Positions 43,523 through 53,712 of a DNA stretch of 64,000 nucleotides are shown here, piece by piece. The stretch covers positions 2,461,501 to 2,525,500 of the forward strand of contig NZ_CP054140.1 of the NCBI RefSeq assembly GCF_016446285.1, read 5' to 3'. Below the pieces are notes generated by a model, which saw nothing but the letters and a program-made list of their open reading frames with translations, ran no database searches and was not told the origin of the DNA. Each line of letters opens with the position of its first letter. Within the stretch, counting starts at the first letter, position 1. The DNA comes from Desulfobulbus oligotrophicus (lineage in GTDB: Bacteria > Desulfobacterota > Desulfobulbia > Desulfobulbales > Desulfobulbaceae). Position numbers and translations under genes: made by a program.

Positions 43523-44389
43523 ATGTGCGTCGATCTTCATATCCATTCCATTTATTCAGACGGAAGCCACACTCCGGAAGAACTGATAACCTTAGCTGTG
43601 CGCAACAGGTTGCAGGGACTGGCTCTGACAGATCATGACACCGTTGAAGGAGTGGAAGAGATCACTCGATTAGGATCTGAGGCCGGCATCATCACTGTTA
43701 CAGGGGTGGAAATCAGTACCAACATGTATCAACGGGCAGTCCATATTCTCGGCTATGGTATTGATATCACTGATCCCAGGCTGAAAAGCTGGCTACAGCC
43801 CCTGCAGGAGGGACGAAAGCAACGCAACACCATTATCCTTCAAAAACTGCGTGATCTCGGTATTGTGATTCACGATGAAGAAGTACAGCGTGTTTCCGGC
43901 GGCGGTCTGGTCGGTCGCCCCCATATTGCTCGTCTTCTTATCGAAAAGAAGGTTGTGGACAGCTTTGATGCAGCCTTCAAAAGATATCTGGGTCGCAACC
44001 GGCCGGCCTGGGAGGACCGCTTCAGCTACTCCCCTGCCGCCAGCATTGATATGATTCACCAGATGGGCGGTATCGCGGTGCTGGCACATCCCGGTCACCT
44101 GGACCCGGAAATGCGATTACAGTCATCACTTATCAGAGAGTTGGTGCAGTACGGTCTTGACGGTGTTGAGTTCTATTATCCGACGCACACCAAAAAGATG
44201 AGGAAAAAGCTCAAGACCATTGCCGCTGACCATGGACTGCTGCTTACCGGGGGAAGTGACTTTCATGGCTCCACAAGGCCGACGCATCCCCTTGCCGGTG
44301 GCAGGGAGGGGTTTTGCCCTCCCCTGACCATGTTCGAAACACTGCTGGCCCATCTGCATCAAAGCCCTCAGCCATCTCTTTCCTGTTAA
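43523..44389 (+). CDS. PHP-domain phosphoesterase (RNase AM/YciV-like)
   Basis: 288 residues from ATG 43523. PHP metal-binding motifs: DLHIHSIYSDGS, LALTDHDTVEG, GVEIS, RPHIARLL, VLAHPGH and GSDFHGS. This matches the YciV/RNase AM group, which removes 3' phosphate from 3',5'-bisphosphates and trims RNA 5' ends. An open extension to 43427 begins with TTG and has no family support. No clear ribosome-binding site. The NtrC-type regulator follows six bases later. Confidence 0.85.
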   Translation: MCVDLHIHSIYSDGSHTPEELITLAVRNRLQGLALTDHDTVEGVEEITRLGSEAGIITVTGVEISTNMYQRAVHILGYGIDITDPRLKSWLQPLQEGRKQRNTIILQKLRDLGIVIHDEEVQRVSGGGLVGRPHIARLLIEKKVVDSFDAAFKRYLGRNRPAWEDRFSYSPAASIDMIHQMGGIAVLAHPGHLDPEMRLQSSLIRELVQYGLDGVEFYYPTHTKKMRKKLKTIAADHGLLLTGGSDFHGSTRPTHPLAGGREGFCPPLTMFETLLAHLHQSPQPSLSC

Positions 44390-44395
44390 AGTACT

Positions 44396-45784
44396 ATGCA
44401 CACCATTTTAATTGTCGACGACGAACCCAACTATCTGATTGTCCTTGCTGAACTCCTTAAAGACGAAGGCTATGAGGTTTTTTCAGCAGAAAGCGGTTTA
44501 ACTGCTCTCCCCATTGTGTACAGCACTGATCTGGACCTGGTACTCTCTGATATGAAGATGCCCGGGATGGACGGCATTGAGTTGCTGGCGAAGATCAAAG
44601 AGTACAATAGAGAGTTGCCCGTTATTCTCATCACGGCCTATGCTGAGGTTGAAAAGGCGGTGGAGGCCATGAGCCTGGGCGCCTTTACCTATTTAGCCAA
44701 ACCATTTTCCAACCAGCAACTGTTGGCCAGTGTTACCAAGGCCATTGAACATTACGGCCTGATCCGGGAAATCAGAAGACTTCGGGCAGAGGCCGTTCCG
44801 CGTTCAGGATTCGGCGGCATGGTCGGCAAGAGCCCTTCCATGCGAATGGTGTATCAGTTAATTGAAAAGGTCGCACCAACCCCCTCTTCTGTTCTGATCA
44901 CCGGTGAGTCGGGAACAGGTAAAGAACTGGTTGCCCGCGCAATCCATAATCTGAGCCCCCGTTGTGAGGCTCCTTTCATCTCTGTCAACTGTGCAGCCCT
45001 GTCGGAACATCTTCTGGAAAGCGAGCTGTTCGGTCATGAAAAGGGCGCGTTCACCGATGCTGTGGTCATGCGCAAGGGACGCTTTGAACTCGCCGACACC
45101 GGCACTCTTTTTCTTGATGAGATCGGTGAGATGTCTTCACAGTTGCAGGCCAAACTCTTACGGGTTCTTCAGGAAAAAAGTTTCGAACGGGTGGGTGGCT
45201 CAACCACGCAGAATGTTGATATCCGCATCCTTGCCGCCACCAACAAAGACCTTAAAGACGAGGTGGATAAGGGAAATTTTCGTGAAGATCTCTACTATCG
45301 TCTCAATGTTATCCACATTCATCTGACCCCCCTGCGGGAACGGGTGGACGATATTCCCGCTCTGGTGACCCATTTTCTCGAAAAAAACAGCCGCAACTTG
45401 GACAAAGAACTCGATATCTCTCCAGAGGCACTGCGCCTGCTTGTCAGTCTGCCGTGGGAAGGTAATGTGCGTGAACTCGAAAACACCATTGAACGCGCCG
45501 CCATCCTGTGCAGCAGCAATCGAATTGAACCTGAGGATGTACAGCCCGACTCAACCGAACTGTCCCCTTCCCATGACTGGAGTAAGGGTCTGGAACTCAG
45601 TCAGTTCATTCCGGAGCATCTCAGCTTGTCGGAAGTGTTAAACGGGATAGAGGAAAAACTGGTGCGTACAGCACTGGAAGATAACTTCTATGTGCAGGCC
45701 CGGGCAGCGGAACAGCTGGGTATCACCAAAAGCCTCCTGCAGTACAAGATGAAGAAATACAGTCTGCAGCGACGTAAACGGTGA
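44396..45784 (+). CDS. Sigma-54-dependent response regulator, NtrC family
   Basis: 462 residues: receiver domain ([10 protein letters not shown], phospho-acceptor in [17 protein letters not shown]), AAA+ activator domain with Walker [16 protein letters not shown], the sigma-54 contact loop GAFTDA and Walker [10 protein letters not shown], and a C-terminal Fis-type helix-turn-helix ([16 protein letters not shown]). It needs RpoN and an unknown kinase; no histidine kinase adjoins it. Probably co-transcribed with the PHP gene. Confidence 0.94.
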   Translation: MHTILIVDDEPNYLIVLAELLKDEGYEVFSAESGLTALPIVYSTDLDLVLSDMKMPGMDGIELLAKIKEYNRELPVILITAYAEVEKAVEAMSLGAFTYLAKPFSNQQLLASVTKAIEHYGLIREIRRLRAEAVPRSGFGGMVGKSPSMRMVYQLIEKVAPTPSSVLITGESGTGKELVARAIHNLSPRCEAPFISVNCAALSEHLLESELFGHEKGAFTDAVVMRKGRFELADTGTLFLDEIGEMSSQLQAKLLRVLQEKSFERVGGSTTQNVDIRILAATNKDLKDEVDKGNFREDLYYRLNVIHIHLTPLRERVDDIPALVTHFLEKNSRNLDKELDISPEALRLLVSLPWEGNVRELENTIERAAILCSSNRIEPEDVQPDSTELSPSHDWSKGLELSQFIPEHLSLSEVLNGIEEKLVRTALEDNFYVQARAAEQLGITKSLLQYKMKKYSLQRRKR

Positions 45785-45829
45785 GGCAAAGACCCCTTCT
45801 CTTTTGCCACAATCTGGTAGTGCACATCT

Positions 45830-46693
45830 TCAGCAGTGTTTACACGCCTTTTCCGGCAGGGGAATATCAACACTTGCCCCGCCCCAGTTGAGTTTATTTC
45901 GCAGGATATTGAAGTAACTTTTCCAGGGCGAACTGACAATGAGCAGTGGCAGCGACGCCTTCCGCACCTGCAGGTAATCGTTTTCAGTGATGGTCCACTG
46001 CAGTCCACCGTCAATAATAACCTTCACCTCTCCGGCGGGTGCGAGCAGCTGAGCCGTGATATTATGATCCGAACCCAGCAGTATCGGCCGGGATTCCAAC
46101 ATGAAAGGGCAGATCGGGGTCACAACAACGGCATCAAGTTCAGCGTGCACCACCGGCCCACCGGCAGAAAGATTGTATGCAGTGGACCCGGTGGGCGTGG
46201 CAATGATCAACCCGTCAGCCCGATAGGTGGTCACATATTCGCGGTCGGCCCAGCAGCGCAGGCGAATCATGGCCTCTGTGCTTTTCTTGACAATCACGAC
46301 CTCATTCAAGGCGTGCACAGAAGCACTCTTTTCCCCGGTGGTTCCATTCACATAGGCAGCAGAAAGCATGATTCGTGTTTCTAAGCGCACGTCATCTTCA
46401 ACCAGCAGCAGCTCCAGTGCCTCATATCGTTCGTCAGCAGCGATTTCGGTCAGAAAACCAAGGTTACCGAGGTTGATGCCCAACACCGGCAACTGATACT
46501 CAGCCGCCTTATCCGCCACATGAAGCAGTGTCCCATCACCACCTAACACGATGAGAATATCCATGTGCCGATCAATCCGGTTGAAATCAGCCCGGATGGA
46601 TCGACATTTAAACCAGTCGACCATCTCCCGACCGATGGCATCAACCTCCGGACTGTCCGGCCGTGTGATCACCCCTGCGTACTGAATATTCAT
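45830..46693 (-). CDS. nadK: NAD kinase
   Basis: 287 residues with the catalytic LGGDGTLLHVAD, GINLGNLGFLTEI, HALNEVVI, YRADGLIIATPTGSTAYNLSAGG and PICPFML motifs. Makes NADP from NAD and ATP. Its ATG overlaps the stop of proC (ATGA, 46690-46693). Confidence 0.96.
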   Translation of the reverse strand: MNIQYAGVITRPDSPEVDAIGREMVDWFKCRSIRADFNRIDRHMDILIVLGGDGTLLHVADKAAEYQLPVLGINLGNLGFLTEIAADERYEALELLLVEDDVRLETRIMLSAAYVNGTTGEKSASVHALNEVVIVKKSTEAMIRLRCWADREYVTTYRADGLIIATPTGSTAYNLSAGGPVVHAELDAVVVTPICPFMLESRPILLGSDHNITAQLLAPAGEVKVIIDGGLQWTITENDYLQVRKASLPLLIVSSPWKSYFNILRNKLNWGGASVDIPLPEKACKHC

Positions 46694-47505
46694 GCCCCCA
46701 GCTCCCTGGAACGATCTGCTGCCGTTTTAATGGCTGCCATGACCATCCCACGCAACCCACCCTGTTCCAGTACCTGCACACCACTGATGGTCGTTCCGCC
46801 CGGTGAGGTTACCTGAGCTTTCAGTACTGCCGGATGTTCACCGGTCGTCAAAGCCAGCCTGGCCGACCCATAGACCGTCTGCAAAGCTAACTGTTCAGCA
46901 ACAGAGCGCGGTAATCCGGCCAGAACACCGCCGTCAATCATGGCCTCAATAAAGGTCAGCACATACCCGGGCCCGGAGCCGCTTAAACCGGTCACAGCGT
47001 CAAGCAGATGTTCCTCCACCTCAGTACATGTGCCCACAGACGAGAGAATGGCAGCGGCACTCTGTCGATCTTCATCCGTGGCTTCGACGTTGGCACAGTA
47101 TGCCGAGGCTCCGGCTAAAACCAGTACAGCGATATTGGGCATCACCCGGATCAGCCGTACCGGTCCGGACAAAGCAGCAGTCAGGGAGGCTAAGGATATG
47201 CCGGCCATAATCGAGATGACCAGGTGCTGCTGCTGTATACAAGGTTGGTACTGCTCCAGAACAGGTATGCCCACCTGCGGTTTGACAGCCACCAGCAACA
47301 GTTCGCTGTTTGAACAGAGCAGTCCCGGATCCTGCGTACATTGCACCCCGTACGTTTTCGTCAGATAATCACATCGACTGCTGTCCGGTTCAGCAACAGT
47401 TATTTGGGCAGGGGTCAGCAACTGTGCAGTCAACAGGCCGCGGATAAAAGCTTCAGCCATTTGACCACCGCCGATACAACCGAGGGGAGGAATAGAATGC
47501 GACAT
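46690..47505 (-). CDS. proC: Pyrroline-5-carboxylate reductase
   Basis: 271 residues: Rossmann start LGCIGGGQMAEAF, VAVKPQ, SIMAGISL, RVMPN and the C-terminal ALTGLSGSGPGYV region, with TSPGGTTISGVQ near the end. Last step of proline synthesis. Translationally coupled to nadK; biosynthetic use of NADPH makes the pairing sensible. Confidence 0.95.
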   Translation of the reverse strand: MSHSIPPLGCIGGGQMAEAFIRGLLTAQLLTPAQITVAEPDSSRCDYLTKTYGVQCTQDPGLLCSNSELLLVAVKPQVGIPVLEQYQPCIQQQHLVISIMAGISLASLTAALSGPVRLIRVMPNIAVLVLAGASAYCANVEATDEDRQSAAAILSSVGTCTEVEEHLLDAVTGLSGSGPGYVLTFIEAMIDGGVLAGLPRSVAEQLALQTVYGSARLALTTGEHPAVLKAQVTSPGGTTISGVQVLEQGGLRGMVMAAIKTAADRSRELGA

Positions 47506-47618
47506 ATCTTCTGGAAAGTTTTGAGAGAAGGTAAGGTATACTCCGCTGTCGACGCCGCTACTATACGGCGGATCAGCAAAGCCGACAAGAGCGGGACTGT
47601 GATCAATCTGCCGGCATA

Positions 47619-47650
47619 TAAAAAAACCGCCGGTACATCTTCCGGCGGTT
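47619..47650 (-). terminator. Rho-independent terminator of lpxC
   Basis: On the minus strand AACCGCCGG pairs with CCGGCGGTT around an 8-base loop and runs into seven or more T. It is 47 bases past the lpxC stop. Confidence 0.9.
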
Positions 47651-47696
47651 ATCCTGGAACATATCGTTTTTCAGATCTTTTATACGGCAGTCAAGC

Positions 47697-48695
47697 TTAT
47701 ATCAGACAAACAGGTTGAGGGGAGATGTTTGAACCAAGGGGCCTGAAAAGAGGAGCGAACCGGTTTCCGGAGTCCTGCGTTGTCTTCACAACCTGGCGAA
47801 GCAGCGAATTGCCATTCTTTTTGAACGTCACATACTCCCAGGCAAGTGGATTGCCGATGATTGCCTGCATGAAGGCATGATGCAAACCATGACCGGAACA
47901 ATCAGCAGTTACATGCCCCATGAGCGGTGAACCAAGCAAGGCCATGTCGCCGATGATGTCCAGTACCTTATGACGGATAAACTCGTCATCAAAACGCAAT
48001 CCGTCCTCATTGAGAATAGAACGACGATCCCAATGAATGGCAATGACATTGTCGAGTGTACTTCCCAGCGCCAGACCATTCTGCCAGAGATGTTCGACCT
48101 GTTCGACAAATCCGAAGGTCCGCGCCTTGGCAATTTCTTTAATAAATCGCTCCGGGGTGACCTCAATGGAATACTGCTGTTCGTTGATCAGGGCATCGTC
48201 AAACTGAATCCGGGCCGTAACTTTATACCCGTTATACGGGTCAATGCGGATTGACTTGCTGCCCTCTGTATAGACGATCGGCCGGGTGATGCGCATGACC
48301 TTCCGCAACGCCCGCTGGCGGAGCAGACCTGCTGTTTTCAACAGCCGGATAAACGGCCCGGCGCTGCCGTCCATAATGGGCACTTCGTGTGAATCAAGCT
48401 CAACAACAGCGTTATCAACCCCGCATCCGCGCAGAGCAGCCAGCAGGTGTTCTGTTGTGGATATGGCATGGGCCCCTTTTCCGATGGTGGTAGCCAGTGT
48501 TGTCTGCGACACCTGTTCAACCCGGGCCGGAATAACAGGCCGATCCGGCAGGTCGGAACGAAGGAACTGGATACCGGTATGGGCCGGAGCCGGATTTATG
48601 GTGAGGTTGACTGTTCTGCCGGTATGCAATCCAACACCACAACAGCTGACACCCCGTTGAATGGTATGTTGATGTGGCTCTATCTGATATGACAT
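47697..48695 (-). CDS. lpxC: UDP-3-O-acyl-N-acetylglucosamine deacetylase
   Basis: Committed step of lipid A synthesis, zinc-dependent. 332 residues: HQHTIQRGVSCCGVGLHTG, STTEHLLAAL (first zinc His), the hydrophobic passage, FIRHKVLDIIGDMALLG (second His and Asp ligand) and the catalytic His in SGHGLHHAF. ATG 48695 has GGGAG five bases upstream; an in-frame TTG at 48707 overlaps that site and is rejected. Single gene between two minus-strand terminators. Confidence 0.96.
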   Translation of the reverse strand: MSYQIEPHQHTIQRGVSCCGVGLHTGRTVNLTINPAPAHTGIQFLRSDLPDRPVIPARVEQVSQTTLATTIGKGAHAISTTEHLLAALRGCGVDNAVVELDSHEVPIMDGSAGPFIRLLKTAGLLRQRALRKVMRITRPIVYTEGSKSIRIDPYNGYKVTARIQFDDALINEQQYSIEVTPERFIKEIAKARTFGFVEQVEHLWQNGLALGSTLDNVIAIHWDRRSILNEDGLRFDDEFIRHKVLDIIGDMALLGSPLMGHVTADCSGHGLHHAFMQAIIGNPLAWEYVTFKKNGNSLLRQVVKTTQDSGNRFAPLFRPLGSNISPQPVCLI

Positions 48696-48880
48696 GATGA
48701 CTCCCAATGAAGGAGGAAATGTAGAGAAGACAATAACACTTTATTTTCTTTAAGCAATTTTCAAACCAATATCAGAAAACCACAACAATACCATTAGAGA
48801 ATTCAAAAATTTTAACTAAATCAAAATAATAGAACTTTTATGTCTTCAATCGGCACCTTTATGCACAACACGACTGTGTC

Positions 48881-48916
48881 AAAAACAACACAGCAATTCG
48901 CCTGGGTTGTGTTGTT
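48881..48916 (-). terminator. Rho-independent terminator of lpxK
   Basis: On the minus strand AACAACACA pairs with TGTGTTGTT (9 bp) and is followed by TTTTT; it begins 27 bases past the lpxK stop. The AT-rich DNA at 48710-48880 between it and lpxC is probably the lpxC promoter region. Confidence 0.8.
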
Positions 48917-48942
48917 CACGCAACACAAAAATATTAAAGGGA

Positions 48943-50016
48943 TCAGGAAGATGGACGCCGGGAGCGAAGAGCGCGAAGAACTGTTGCCGTAAATTCTTCA
49001 TCAACCAGCACCTGCATACGAATACCGTAGAGCGGTACAGGCAGCTGGTGCGCATAGCCGGAAAATTTAACCAGGTCCTTTTCCGTGGTCAGCAGAAAAT
49101 CAGCACCTGTTTTCCGAGCAGTGCTAATCAGCCGTTCCACCAGCGAATCGGAGTATTGCCGATGATCAGCAAAACCGGTAAACCCGGTGAGGTCCACTCC
49201 GATCCCCTGGACTGTTTCCCGAAACGATTCTGGATGGGCAATGCCGCAGAAACCATATCCTTTCAGGCTGGCAACCGTTGCCGCAGCAACGGGCACTGTC
49301 TCACCGGACGGCATCAGACGAACCAGCGTCTCCACCTCATAACCGGTGAGGAACGTTGGAATTCCAGGAAATTTTGTTGCAAGCAGGTCACGGAACCGTT
49401 GAGCCCGATCACGGTTCGCCTCATACACACCTGTCAGTACAAAACCAGTGGCCCGATGCAGTGCTGCAACAGGTTCGCGAAGATCTCCACCGGGAAAGAC
49501 CCGTGAATTGCCTGCCAAACGGTCTGTATTAAACAGGACCAGATTGACATCACGTTGGATGGGCAGGTGCTGAAAACCGTCATCAAGCAACAGGACATCA
49601 GCACCAAGGTCAACAGCCCGCTGTGCCGGTAAGCGACGGACAATACCTGTTAAGACAGGAACACCCGGCAGTGTTTCGGCAAGCATTCGGGGTTCGTCGC
49701 CCGCTGCTTTCGCATCAAGCAGAAGAGAACAGCCGTCTGAGACGATGTTCACAGGGCCCTGGGCCGTTCCACCGTAACCGCGACTGATGATCGCCGGCTT
49801 AAAACTGTTCTGCTGCAGCAATCGGGCAAGATAGTGCACCATGGGGGTCTTACCGGTGCCACCCATGGTTAAGTTACCGACACTGACAACCGGTACCGGA
49901 AAGTGATACGACCGGAAAACACCACGCCTGTACCCTGCCTCCCGGGCGCGCATTGCCCAGCTGTACAGGGGAGAAAAAGGTCGTCCCAGAAAAAAAAGAA
50001 GCGGCGATGTTTTCAT
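48943..50016 (-). CDS. lpxK: Tetraacyldisaccharide 4'-kinase
   Basis: Phosphorylates the lipid A disaccharide at 4'. 357 residues: N-terminal membrane-associating helix, P-loop in VGNLTMGGTGKTPMV, ISRGYGG, GDEPRMLA, DVLLLDDGFQHLPI and DFLLTTEKDLVKF. GAGGA precedes the ATG. Single transcription unit ending at the terminator at 48881-48916. Confidence 0.95.
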   Translation of the reverse strand: MKTSPLLFFLGRPFSPLYSWAMRAREAGYRRGVFRSYHFPVPVVSVGNLTMGGTGKTPMVHYLARLLQQNSFKPAIISRGYGGTAQGPVNIVSDGCSLLLDAKAAGDEPRMLAETLPGVPVLTGIVRRLPAQRAVDLGADVLLLDDGFQHLPIQRDVNLVLFNTDRLAGNSRVFPGGDLREPVAALHRATGFVLTGVYEANRDRAQRFRDLLATKFPGIPTFLTGYEVETLVRLMPSGETVPVAAATVASLKGYGFCGIAHPESFRETVQGIGVDLTGFTGFADHRQYSDSLVERLISTARKTGADFLLTTEKDLVKFSGYAHQLPVPLYGIRMQVLVDEEFTATVLRALRSRRPSS

Positions 50017-50373
50017 AAGTCCTCGTTAGCAGACAACAAACCAAAATCACTGAACACTATCGACAGCGGGTAGAAAGACAGGGTATCCACAGATACAAAA
50101 GGCCGCCCGGGCAACTCTTCCCCCTCTGAGGTTCGACGATTCCATCGTACTGTCTCATAAACACGTCACTTTAAAAGCGTACACAATAATGACCGATACT
50201 CGCTGCCAACCATCTTCTGTCGAGCATCTCCTCTTCTCAGGAGAAGAACACCTGTCATCAACGGGTCATTTTTAGTGCAAAAAACAACGAATGCAGTATG
50301 AAAAAGCAGATCAAAAAGATAAAGTATATGTTTTTGTTTTACAAATCAAACCCTAAGAAAGGTGGAACATTCG
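50017..50373. other. Divergent region between lpxK and the liv operon
   Basis: About 357 bases, turning A-rich towards the liv genes. An open frame starting at 50298 is not credible. No RNA gene or clear promoter recognised; promoters for lpxK and the liv operon presumably lie here. Confidence 0.4.
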
Positions 50374-51492
50374 ATGCGAACGACCTTGTTTTCTTTTACC
50401 CTTGTCTTTTTCATCCTGCACCTCCTGCAGTCTCCACTTCATGCCGCAGACACCATCAAAATCGGTGTTACCGGAGCCCATCAGGGTGATCTGGCCTCCT
50501 ACGGTTTACCCTCGTTAAAAGCAACCCAACTGGTCGTCAAGGATGTCAACGCTCAGGGAGGCATTAACGGCGTTCCCATTGAGCTGCTGGTTGAAGACGA
50601 TGGCTGCAAACCGGAAGTAGCCACCAATGTGGCCACCAAACTGGTGGCAGCCGGAGTACGGGCAGTGATCGGCCCCGTCTGTTCCGGTCCGACCAAAGCT
50701 ACACTGCCGATCTATCGGGACGCCAATGTGGTGGTTATCTCGCCTGCAGCCACCACCCCCAACCTCAGTCAAGACGGTGCATATCCGAATTTTTTCCGCA
50801 CCATAGCTGCAGATGACACCCAGGCGCGTCTGCAAACTGATTTTACTTTGCAGACCCTCAAGGCTAAAAAGATCGCCATCCTTCATGACAAGGGGGACTA
50901 TGGCAAGGGGCTTGCCGAATATGCGAAAACCTTCATCGAACAGTCTGATAACGCCAAAGTGGTACTTTTTGAAGGTGTCACCCCGGGCGCTGTCGATTAC
51001 TCTGCCGTGATTCAGAAAATCAAGCGCTCCAATGCAGATGCCGTTCTCTTTGGCGGCTATCATCCCGAGGCCTCCAAAATTGTTGGCCAGATGCGCCAGA
51101 AACGCTTAACCATCCCTTTTATTTCCGATGATGGCGTCAAAGATGCTACTTTTATCAAGGTAGCCGGCAAAGATGCGGAAGGTGTGTATGCCACCGGACC
51201 GGCAGATGTGTCCAACAACCCGATTGCCATTATGTATCGTGAAAAATTCAAGGCAGCCGAGGGGACGGAGCCGGGTTCTTTCTTTAACAACGCCGTTGCC
51301 GCAGCACTTGCTCTGACCCAGGCCATGACCAAGGCCGGGTCAGCGGACGCAGATGCGGTGAAAGAGGCTCTGCGCGCGCACGCGGTTGCCACTCCTTTTG
51401 GCGATATAACCTTTGACGACAGGGGAGAGCCGGTGGGCATAGGATTCTTTATTTACCAGGTACAGAACGGACAGTTTGTTCTGGTCCAATAA
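50374..51492 (+). CDS. Branched-chain amino acid ABC transporter, substrate-binding protein
   Basis: 372 residues with a signal peptide (FSFTLVFFILHLLQSPLHAA, cleavage after HAA) and the LivJ/LivK type I periplasmic fold: KIGVTGAHQGD, VIGPVCSGPTKA, SPAATTPNLS, AILHDKGDYGKGLAE and FGGYHPEA. The ATG 50374 has AAGGTGG nine bases before it. First gene of a complete five-gene liv operon. Confidence 0.92.
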   Translation: MRTTLFSFTLVFFILHLLQSPLHAADTIKIGVTGAHQGDLASYGLPSLKATQLVVKDVNAQGGINGVPIELLVEDDGCKPEVATNVATKLVAAGVRAVIGPVCSGPTKATLPIYRDANVVVISPAATTPNLSQDGAYPNFFRTIAADDTQARLQTDFTLQTLKAKKIAILHDKGDYGKGLAEYAKTFIEQSDNAKVVLFEGVTPGAVDYSAVIQKIKRSNADAVLFGGYHPEASKIVGQMRQKRLTIPFISDDGVKDATFIKVAGKDAEGVYATGPADVSNNPIAIMYREKFKAAEGTEPGSFFNNAVAAALALTQAMTKAGSADADAVKEALRAHAVATPFGDITFDDRGEPVGIGFFIYQVQNGQFVLVQ

Positions 51493-51531
51493 CCACTGAT
51501 CGGATTCTTCCCATTCGAACGCTGAGATTGC

Positions 51532-52434
51532 ATGGATTATTTCATTGAACTGCTCTTTAGTGGACTCACACGAGGATCCATTTATGCCCTGATCGCTCTC
51601 GGGTACACCATGGTGTACGGGATCATCGGATTAATTAACTTTGCCCATGGTGAAATGTACATGATCGGTGCCTTCACCGGTCTCATCGTTGCGGAGATTT
51701 TACTGATCTACCAGTTCCCCCTCCCGGCTGTTTTTGTTCTGACAGCGCTTGCCGCTGTTGTCTGGTCTTCTGCCTATGGGTATACGGTTGAACGCATTGC
51801 CTACAGACCACTGCGCAAAGCCCCTCGTCTGGCCCCGCTCATCTCGGCAATCGGCATGTCCATCTTTCTCCAGAACTATGTCCAGCTTGTGCAGACAGCG
51901 GACTTTCTGCCTTTTCCATCCCTGATTCCCGAGTTTGCCTTTCTGGAACCCTATGCAGGTGTCATCGGCTCCACAGATGCCGCAATCCTTGTGGTTTCCC
52001 TGCTGGCCATGTTACTGTTGTCAGCCATGGTCAAATGGACACGGATCGGTAAGGCCATGCGAGCTACTGCTCAAGATCAGAAGATGGCGCTGCTCGTCGG
52101 CGTCAATGTTGATCGCATCATATCGTTCACCTTTGTCCTTGGTTCCGGTCTGGCAGCCATCGGTGGTGTCCTGATCGCCTCTCATGTCGGCCAGATCAAT
52201 GTCTTCATCGGATTCATTGCCGGCATCAAGGCATTTACCGCTGCTGTCCTTGGAGGTATCGGTTCTATTCCTGGTGCGGTTCTGGGCAGCTATGTCCTTG
52301 GGCTGACCGAATCTTTGACCACCGGCTATGTGTCCAGCGATTATGAAGATGTCTTTGCCTTTGCCCTGCTGGTCCTGATACTGATCTTTCGTCCCAACGG
52401 GCTTTTGGGCAAGGCCTCTGTTGACAAGGTCTAA
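51532..52434 (+). CDS. livH: Branched-chain amino acid ABC transporter permease LivH
   Basis: 300 residues, about eight membrane helices; GLTRGSIYALIALGYTMVYG and LINFAHGEMYM at the start, GIKAFTAAVLGGIGSIPGA near the end are LivH hallmarks. Forms the membrane channel with LivM. 39 bases after the binding protein gene. Confidence 0.95.
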   Translation: MDYFIELLFSGLTRGSIYALIALGYTMVYGIIGLINFAHGEMYMIGAFTGLIVAEILLIYQFPLPAVFVLTALAAVVWSSAYGYTVERIAYRPLRKAPRLAPLISAIGMSIFLQNYVQLVQTADFLPFPSLIPEFAFLEPYAGVIGSTDAAILVVSLLAMLLLSAMVKWTRIGKAMRATAQDQKMALLVGVNVDRIISFTFVLGSGLAAIGGVLIASHVGQINVFIGFIAGIKAFTAAVLGGIGSIPGAVLGSYVLGLTESLTTGYVSSDYEDVFAFALLVLILIFRPNGLLGKASVDKV

Positions 52435-52461
52435 TTTCTCCTTACGGATACAAGCAGTCTC

Positions 52462-53712
52462 ATGATCACCAGACACGATCTCCGCCACGCCTGCCTTACC
52501 GGGCTTTGGTTTATGTTTCTCACCTTTCCCCTTGTGGTGATCAAGGTCAATCCCATCGAACACATTGTTCTGTGGCGCTGGTCCAACATGTTGTGGATAG
52601 GAGTAATCAGCTTTCTTGCCTCACTGATCATCCGCCTTGTTCAGGCCCGCCGCCTCCTCACCCGCCGGGAAGAGAAAGATCCTATCCGGCCGCAGACACC
52701 TGCCCAACCGTTTGATGTTCTGCGCCGACCAGCGTTTCTTACCGCTGCCCTCATCGCTTCAGCCCTGCTTCTGACCTGTTTTCCCCTGTTTTTTTCCTCC
52801 TACCAGGTGAACATCATGACCACTGCGCTGATGTATGTGGTGCTCGGCCTGGGACTGAACATCGTTGTCGGTATGGTCGGCCTGCTGGATCTGGGGTATG
52901 TCGCCTTTTATGCGGTGGGAGCCTACACCTATGCCCTCCTCCACCTCCACTTCAACCTGGGTTTCTGGATGGCACTCCCCATTGGCGGCCTGCTGGGTGC
53001 CCTGTTCGGACTGCTGCTCGGTTTCCCGGTCTTGCGACTCCGCGGTGATTATCTGGCCATCGTTACCCTGGCCTTTGGTCAGATCGTTCGCCTTGTCCTT
53101 GAAAACTGGAGCGAATTTTCTAAAGGACCGAGCGGTATCGCCAACATTGCCAGACCGAGCCTGTTCGGACTGTCGCTGTCGCCTGAGGCCACCATCAACT
53201 ACCTGTACTATCTGATGATCGGCCTGGTCGTTCTTACGGTCTTTGTTGTCTATCGGCTGCAGAACTCCCGTATCGGTCGAGCCTGGCAGGCACTGCGGGA
53301 AGACGAAATAGCGTGTCAGGCAATGGGTATTGACAAAACAAAAATCAAGCTGTCCGCCTTTGCCTTAGGCGCCACCTGGGCAGGCATGGCCGGTGTGTTT
53401 TTTGCCGCCAAAACAACCTTTGTCAATCCGGCCAGTTTCACCTTTATGGAATCTGCAATCATCCTCTGCATCGTTGTTCTTGGCGGCATGGGGTCGATTG
53501 TCGGCGTTATTGCCGGTGCACTGATCCTTATTCTGCTCCCCGAATACCTGCGTATCATTGCCGATTACCGGATGCTGGCCTTTGGCGCCATCCTGGTGGT
53601 CATGATGATTGTCCGCCCCCAGGGGCTGATTGCACCAAAACGCCGAACGTACACCCTCCCATCAACACATGACCAGACCAATTCTCCCCATGCCGCCACT
53701 CCTGACCGTTAA
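52462..53712 (+). CDS. livM: Branched-chain amino acid ABC transporter permease LivM
   Basis: 416 residues: an N-terminal extension with two extra hydrophobic segments (about 1-90, as in the long E. coli LivM), then the LivM core (MYVVLGLGLNIVVGMVGLLDLGYVAF, GDYLAIVTLAFGQI, SAFALGATWAGMAGVFFA). Partner of LivH. Its 3' end overlaps the livG start. Confidence 0.94.
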   Translation: MITRHDLRHACLTGLWFMFLTFPLVVIKVNPIEHIVLWRWSNMLWIGVISFLASLIIRLVQARRLLTRREEKDPIRPQTPAQPFDVLRRPAFLTAALIASALLLTCFPLFFSSYQVNIMTTALMYVVLGLGLNIVVGMVGLLDLGYVAFYAVGAYTYALLHLHFNLGFWMALPIGGLLGALFGLLLGFPVLRLRGDYLAIVTLAFGQIVRLVLENWSEFSKGPSGIANIARPSLFGLSLSPEATINYLYYLMIGLVVLTVFVVYRLQNSRIGRAWQALREDEIACQAMGIDKTKIKLSAFALGATWAGMAGVFFAAKTTFVNPASFTFMESAIILCIVVLGGMGSIVGVIAGALILILLPEYLRIIADYRMLAFGAILVVMMIVRPQGLIAPKRRTYTLPSTHDQTNSPHAATPDR